IMG/VR virus record: IMGVR_UViG_3300036045_000518
Span: 1-34,708 of that record
Length of the DNA stretch: 34,708 nt
Strand: one strand, 5' to 3'
Origin: a virus
The notes beneath the pieces are model-generated. The model was given only the letters and a program-made list of their open reading frames with translations, did no database searches and was not told where the DNA came from. Positions 34,393-34,708 of this stretch are shown in pieces; positions within the stretch are counted from its first letter, which is position 1; every line of letters begins with the position of its first letter. A program made the translations under genes and the position numbers.

Positions 34393-34708
34393 TGCCAGCC
34401 TCCGCTTCTAGCGCTCGCTTGAGCGCCGCAGCGGCGGCCAGCAGCGCCGGCACCCGCCGCATCGAGAGCGTGATCAACTGGACACCGTAGCCATCCGTGA
34501 TCACGAGGCTGCCATCACGGCCGCCATGCACCGAAAGCGTGATCGTCTCTTCGTGCTCAGTCGCACTCACGCGCAGCGGCCCCGCTTCTAGCGCTCGCTT
34601 GAGCGCCGCAGCGGCGGCCAGCAGCGCCGGCACCCGCCGCATCGAGAGCGTGATCAACTGGACACCGTAGCCATCCGTGATCACGAGGCTGCCATCACGG
34701 CCGCCATG
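34385..34708 (-). CDS. Repeat-containing protein, 5'-partial, 107 residues visible
   Basis: The frame is open to the window edge, so the N-terminus is missing. An internal GTG at 34684 is not a credible start because the repeat continues through it. The visible part is a 60-residue unit seen almost twice: a strand pair HGGRDGSLVITDGYGVQLITLSM, then a helix RRVPALLAAAAALKRALEA, then GPLRVSATEHEETITLSV leading into the next unit. The alternation of beta hairpin and Ala-rich helix suggests a repeated small domain. Copy number is unknown because the assembly stops in the repeat. It lies upstream of all other leftward-cluster genes seen here. Confidence 0.65.
   Translation of the reverse strand, partial: HGGRDGSLVITDGYGVQLITLSMRRVPALLAAAAALKRALEAGPLRVSATEHEETITLSVHGGRDGSLVITDGYGVQLITLSMRRVPALLAAAAALKRALEAEAGNG
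34402..34708. repeat. 180-bp tandem repeat truncated by the contig end (127-base exact match)
   Basis: Bases 34402-34528 are identical to 34582-34708. The match stops on the left by mismatch (T versus C) and on the right only because the sequence ends, giving exactly 127 bases. The period is 180 bp, or 60 codons, in frame with the leftward gene. An exact 127-base terminal match is what an assembler with k = 127 leaves when it exits a repeat loop. Confidence 0.9.

Noticed and set aside
1-34708. Terminal direct repeat or circular overlap of the window
   Set aside because: The last bases match an internal site (34402-34528), not the first bases, so the sequence is not shown to be circular.

Overview
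The window looks like most of a temperate siphovirus, either a prophage or a free phage contig. It has a tyrosine integrase and a divergent repressor/early promoter switch. It also has a full HK97-type head and long-tail gene set, in one rightward operon of about 22 kb (7016-29289). The host cannot be named from sequence alone. Base composition is GC-rich (about 60-65 % by eye), the promoters are sigma70-like, and the genes are packed with ATGA/GTGA junctions. The proteins resemble those of phages of high-GC bacteria such as Chloroflexota or Actinomycetota; this is a weak inference. No DNA polymerase, primase, helicase or tRNA gene was recognised, so replication is host-dependent or is encoded beyond the window.

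Layout. 1-963: small accessory genes, including a membrane-anchored DUF2511-like protein. 1127-1501: leftward XRE repressor and a two-operator divergent control region. 1552-4741: early rightward operon (SWIM zinc finger, GIY-YIG-like nuclease, SprT-like metalloprotease, Rad52-type annealing protein, small unknowns). 4822-6060: a 40-bp perfect palindrome and the integrase. 6057-6935: two small genes and two intrinsic terminators. 7016-8379: lysis cassette (XhlA/holin-like protein, amidase endolysin, three small ORFs). 8389-10768: a first receptor-binding module containing a 565-aa fibre with about sixteen 20-aa repeats. 10807-18348: terminase small and large subunits, a portal-MuF fusion, and a protease-scaffold-capsid fusion. 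18427-22173: decoration, connector, tail-completion, tail-tube and frameshifted tail-chaperone genes. 22177-29289: tape measure, Dit, a second fibre, Gp37-like baseplate hub and tip proteins, plus two exported proteins, one of them inverted. A strong bidirectional terminator lies at 29297-29339. 29355-34708: a convergent leftward cluster of ten genes. Three of these encode large membrane proteins, two of which carry DNA-binding-type domains; the rest are small and unrecognised.

How it fits together. The XRE repressor would sit on the paired operators that cover both -35 boxes and so choose between its own gene and the early operon. The early operon supplies DNA-handling functions and the integrase allows lysogeny. 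The late operon builds the particle and lyses the cell. The leftward right arm is the least understood part and holds the most unusual signal: eight copies of the palindrome CACGTG within 205 bp (31399-31603), in two different reading frames of a membrane protein with a C-terminal winged helix. Other points of interest are the homopolymer-C tracts at two gene junctions, and an exact 127-base repeat at the right end showing that the contig stops inside an unresolved 180-bp tandem repeat.
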